From Eulemur rufifrons (taxonomy: Eukaryota > Chordata > Mammalia > Primates > Lemuridae), in NCBI RefSeq assembly GCF_041146395.1, contig NC_090984.1:88733114-88797113 (forward strand): 64,000 nt of DNA. Reading direction: 5' to 3'. Made by a program: the position numbers and the translations under genes. The first letter of the stretch is position 1. The number at the start of each line of letters is the position of its first letter. A model generated the notes under the pieces. The model worked only from the letters and a program-made list of their open reading frames with translations. It searched no databases and was not told the DNA's origin. This document shows positions 61,216 through 64,000 of the stretch, piece by piece.

Positions 61216-64000
61216 TTGGTTTCAAGGGGTTTGGTTGCATATAGGTAGATAGGGAGCAGAAAGTAGGTTAGATCCATATTGCAGAGAACCTTGATGTGGG
61301 AGGAGATGTTGGACCTTAGATCTGTAATACATAAGGAATTGAAAGGATTCTGGAGTAAGGAGCAACCTTATTAGAGCTGTGTTGGGCAGGAGCACATAGG
61401 ATGGGATGAAATGGGATTAGTCTTTAGAAAGCCATAGATGTGGTCCTAGGGAAAGGAGATGAGGCAGAAAATACAGAAATTAAAATGAGGAGTCACTTCA
61501 AAGGCTTTACAAAGGCAGACTATCCAGAAGATACAACTGCTTAAATTTCAGAGACAACAGAGAGGTTGAAGCTTTTGAGCCTGCATAGCTGGGAGGATAG
61601 TAACGTCACTAACCAGGGAGAATGAGGACAGACGAGATACTACTTTGGCTCGGAAGAGTTTGTGGTACCTGTGAGACATCTGTGTGAAGGTGTCTAGCAG
61701 ACAGAAAGGAGGACTACAGCATGGAAGAGAAGTCCAGGCCAGAAACCCTGGACTCACCTGCCAAGAACAACTGGTGGAAGCGAGGGGACGGGCAACACAG
61801 AACTTCACAGGACAGTGGAGATTGCTGGAAAGAAGAGAAACAGGAACTGAGGAGAAGTCGAGGAGACCCGTCGTGCGTGCCTAACAAGGTTACTAAGAGG
61901 AAAACCCTTCCCAAACTGTCAAGTACCGCAGAGGCTCAAATTGATGAGAAGCAGAGGACCGAACGGCTGCTGCAGAGAAGGCCACGGGAGCCCTTTCCTG
62001 AACCTACAGCACAACTGTGATTTTTTTGATAGTTCTGATAAGCAGTCTAATGAACTAATCACACTGCTAGTCCTTGGACAGGATGACAAAGGAATCGTTA
62101 AACCAAGTTTTTTTGACAACAAAATTTGCTCTTGAATGCTTCAAGTAACTATGTTAGTCATTCCAGCTTTCCTGATTTCAACTGCTTCTTGAATCTATAT
62201 GTGCAGCCATTTTTTCAAATTAAATAGTGATGTTTAGGGGCTTCGGCGGCAAGGCATTGGTATAGGGGTCAATGGTGCCATCTACTGTCGTCTCCTCTGA
62301 AGGGAACAACTTCAGGAACAAACTCATGTCTCCCATCACACATTTTGCATCAAGTGTTTCAAGTAGAAATAGCCGCACATTTTACACTGTGTAATCAGTC
62401 AAAGTATGCCGGCCTGTTAGTAGCACTTGTCCCTTAAGTTCTAGCAAAATCTTTCTTGATGTCTCCCCTGATGGTGATTGGGGAGGTCAGACCCTGAGGC
62501 CCGAGGAAGTCAGGGACCATAAAGGAAGGAAGGTCACAGGCTCAAGCTCCCAGGTGCTAGCACTTAACACTCACAGCCCCAAATCCCAGTGGTTTGCCCC
62601 CATGGCCTTAAGAGGACACTACTTTATCTCCAATTTTCAGACAAGGAAACTATGACTAAGAAAAATTAAGTTGACCGAGGTCAAATGCTTCTAAGTAGTT
62701 GAGCTAGAAGCTGAATTTAGATCTGACTGCAGTGGTTCTTGTGCTGAATAACTTCTTTCTGCCAGATTTGTGAAGATTCCTATAGATGTTTGCCTCCCCG
62801 GTTCTGATGCAGCCATTCTCAGACTCCAGCTGGAGGAGAAGCTGCAATTCATGCATTGGATCTTTTTTTTTTTTTTTTCCTTAAATCATTTAGCACTTCA
62901 CCGTATATGCTAAATTTAGCCATTTGGTATATTTTTCTGGATACATTTTAGTTTCAAATGCCTCTATGATTAAATTAAAGAAAACCACACCTATTTCAGC
63001 TTGGCTATGTTTCCTATGCTCTTCTTAGGCAAATCTATGACAAGAGAAAGGTTAAAATCAAGTCCATTTCAGTGAGAAGGTATATCTTTAATAATATCTC
63101 TCAAATACTTAGATATAACTTAATACATAAATGCTTTTTTCATAATCAGGATTGGAAAAGTGAAAAGGTAAACTTACAAATATTTAGTAACAATAACGCT
63201 CTATTGTAGAAATGTAGACATTAATACTAATTATATATTTAGTTATTCACAGATAATGTGAATATAATAGCCATTTTGTGCAAAATATATGATAAATCAG
63301 AATAAACTAAGAGTTTATGTGTAAATTAATTTATGAATTTAATAGCTTTCATGCTTCCTCGAAACAATATGCTGAAGTGGTCTCACTTGCCCTAGGGAAG
63401 CACATACACATAAAGCATGCCTAGTGAGGTCTGCAATTTTACTAAAATAAATTACTACTTGCCAACATAAAGGGGAAACAGTAATTTATAGGGCTGCGGC
63501 GAATACAGGTTTTTTAAATTATGGTCTGTCCTAGGGGGAAATTACCCCTGTACAAATGCATTTACAAGAAAATGGTCGGAAAAGTTTGGAAGCCCAGGCA
63601 CTGTGGCATAATATTTTATTACCATCATTATTTGCCTAAGTTAAGGTGCTTATCAGACTTGATCTCAGCCCTAACAAAATTTAAAGTAGTAAAACTGCAT
63701 TCAAAGGAGACCTACATCATTACAACAATATCCCTGGTTCTTCGTGCTTGAGGAGCTCTAAAGTTTTCTAAGTTCTTTATCACACTGCCTCTCAAACAAG
63801 GTTCCTTACCCAGAAGAAATAAGAAACTAAATCGTACAGATTTATAAGCCGCTTGACAAGGGTAATTTGTACATTAGCCCGGTCCCAAGGATGAGCTATG
63901 ATGGTCTTATTGAGAAGATTAAAACTAGTGTCCAGTCTCTGTGGGGGATTTTCTTCTCTCCAGCCAGAGCACATTTGAAAACTTTTCCTTTTATGGCTTT
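61216..64000. other. Intergenic, MIR fragment only
   Basis: About 62600-62745 looks like an antisense MIR ('ttttcagacaaggaaactat', 'gttgaccgaggtcaaatgct'). A T tract lies at about 62863-62879. Frames at 61684-62020 have no recognised homology. No gene of the next locus enters the window. Confidence 0.5.

Overview
This is a eukaryotic, mammalian genomic window, and its repeats point to a strepsirrhine primate, most likely a lemur. It holds introns with consensus splice sites, one long multi-exon gene, old LINE, MIR, MaLR and DNA-transposon fossils, and three Alu copies. Those copies share an A/T-rich middle segment and a tail half reading 'gaggttgctgtgagctaggct', a form I associate with lemuriform and lorisiform primates rather than monkeys or apes. 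There is no prokaryotic signal: no operons, CRISPR or insertion sequences. The exact species cannot be fixed by eye.

Positions 1-34436 are the 3' part of DAAM1 (Dishevelled-associated activator of morphogenesis 1), a diaphanous-related formin, on the + strand. I can place eleven coding exons. They start with a 30-nt microexon at 4189-4218 and end with the terminal exon, whose stop codon is at 31907-31909. Joined, they give 422 codons plus a stop. This fits residues 657-1078 of the full-length protein: most of the actin-assembling FH2 domain, the charged coiled-coil tail and the autoinhibitory DAD. All exon phases agree. All introns whose two ends lie in the window are GT-AG except the last, which is GC-AG. 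A 3'UTR of about 2.5 kb follows, with several candidate polyadenylation signals; the distal one at 34413 is the favoured end.

The introns (largest 5477-12954) contain MIR, L2 and L1 fragments, Alu-related monomers, a 319-bp Tigger-type MITE with clean TA duplications, and a striking unassigned 55-bp inverted repeat at 21027-21488.

Positions 34437-64000 are intergenic. I find no second gene. The region is a mosaic of transposon relics: a Tigger-like element carrying two opposed Alus (35404-36932), an L1 3' end (38010-40024), an L1/MLT1/Alu/Tigger composite (42012-45260), MLT1 LTRs, a hAT element with a perfect 8-bp target duplication (47438-47917), a 1-kb LINE-2 tail (49250-50300) and a long palindrome (50849-50977).

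The most interesting biology is the DAAM1 microexon. It is 30 nt, in frame, inserted in the FH2 N-terminal lasso/linker region, and surrounded by TGC motifs, a TGCATG motif and a TG-repeat. That is the architecture expected of a neural-regulated microexon that tunes formin activity.
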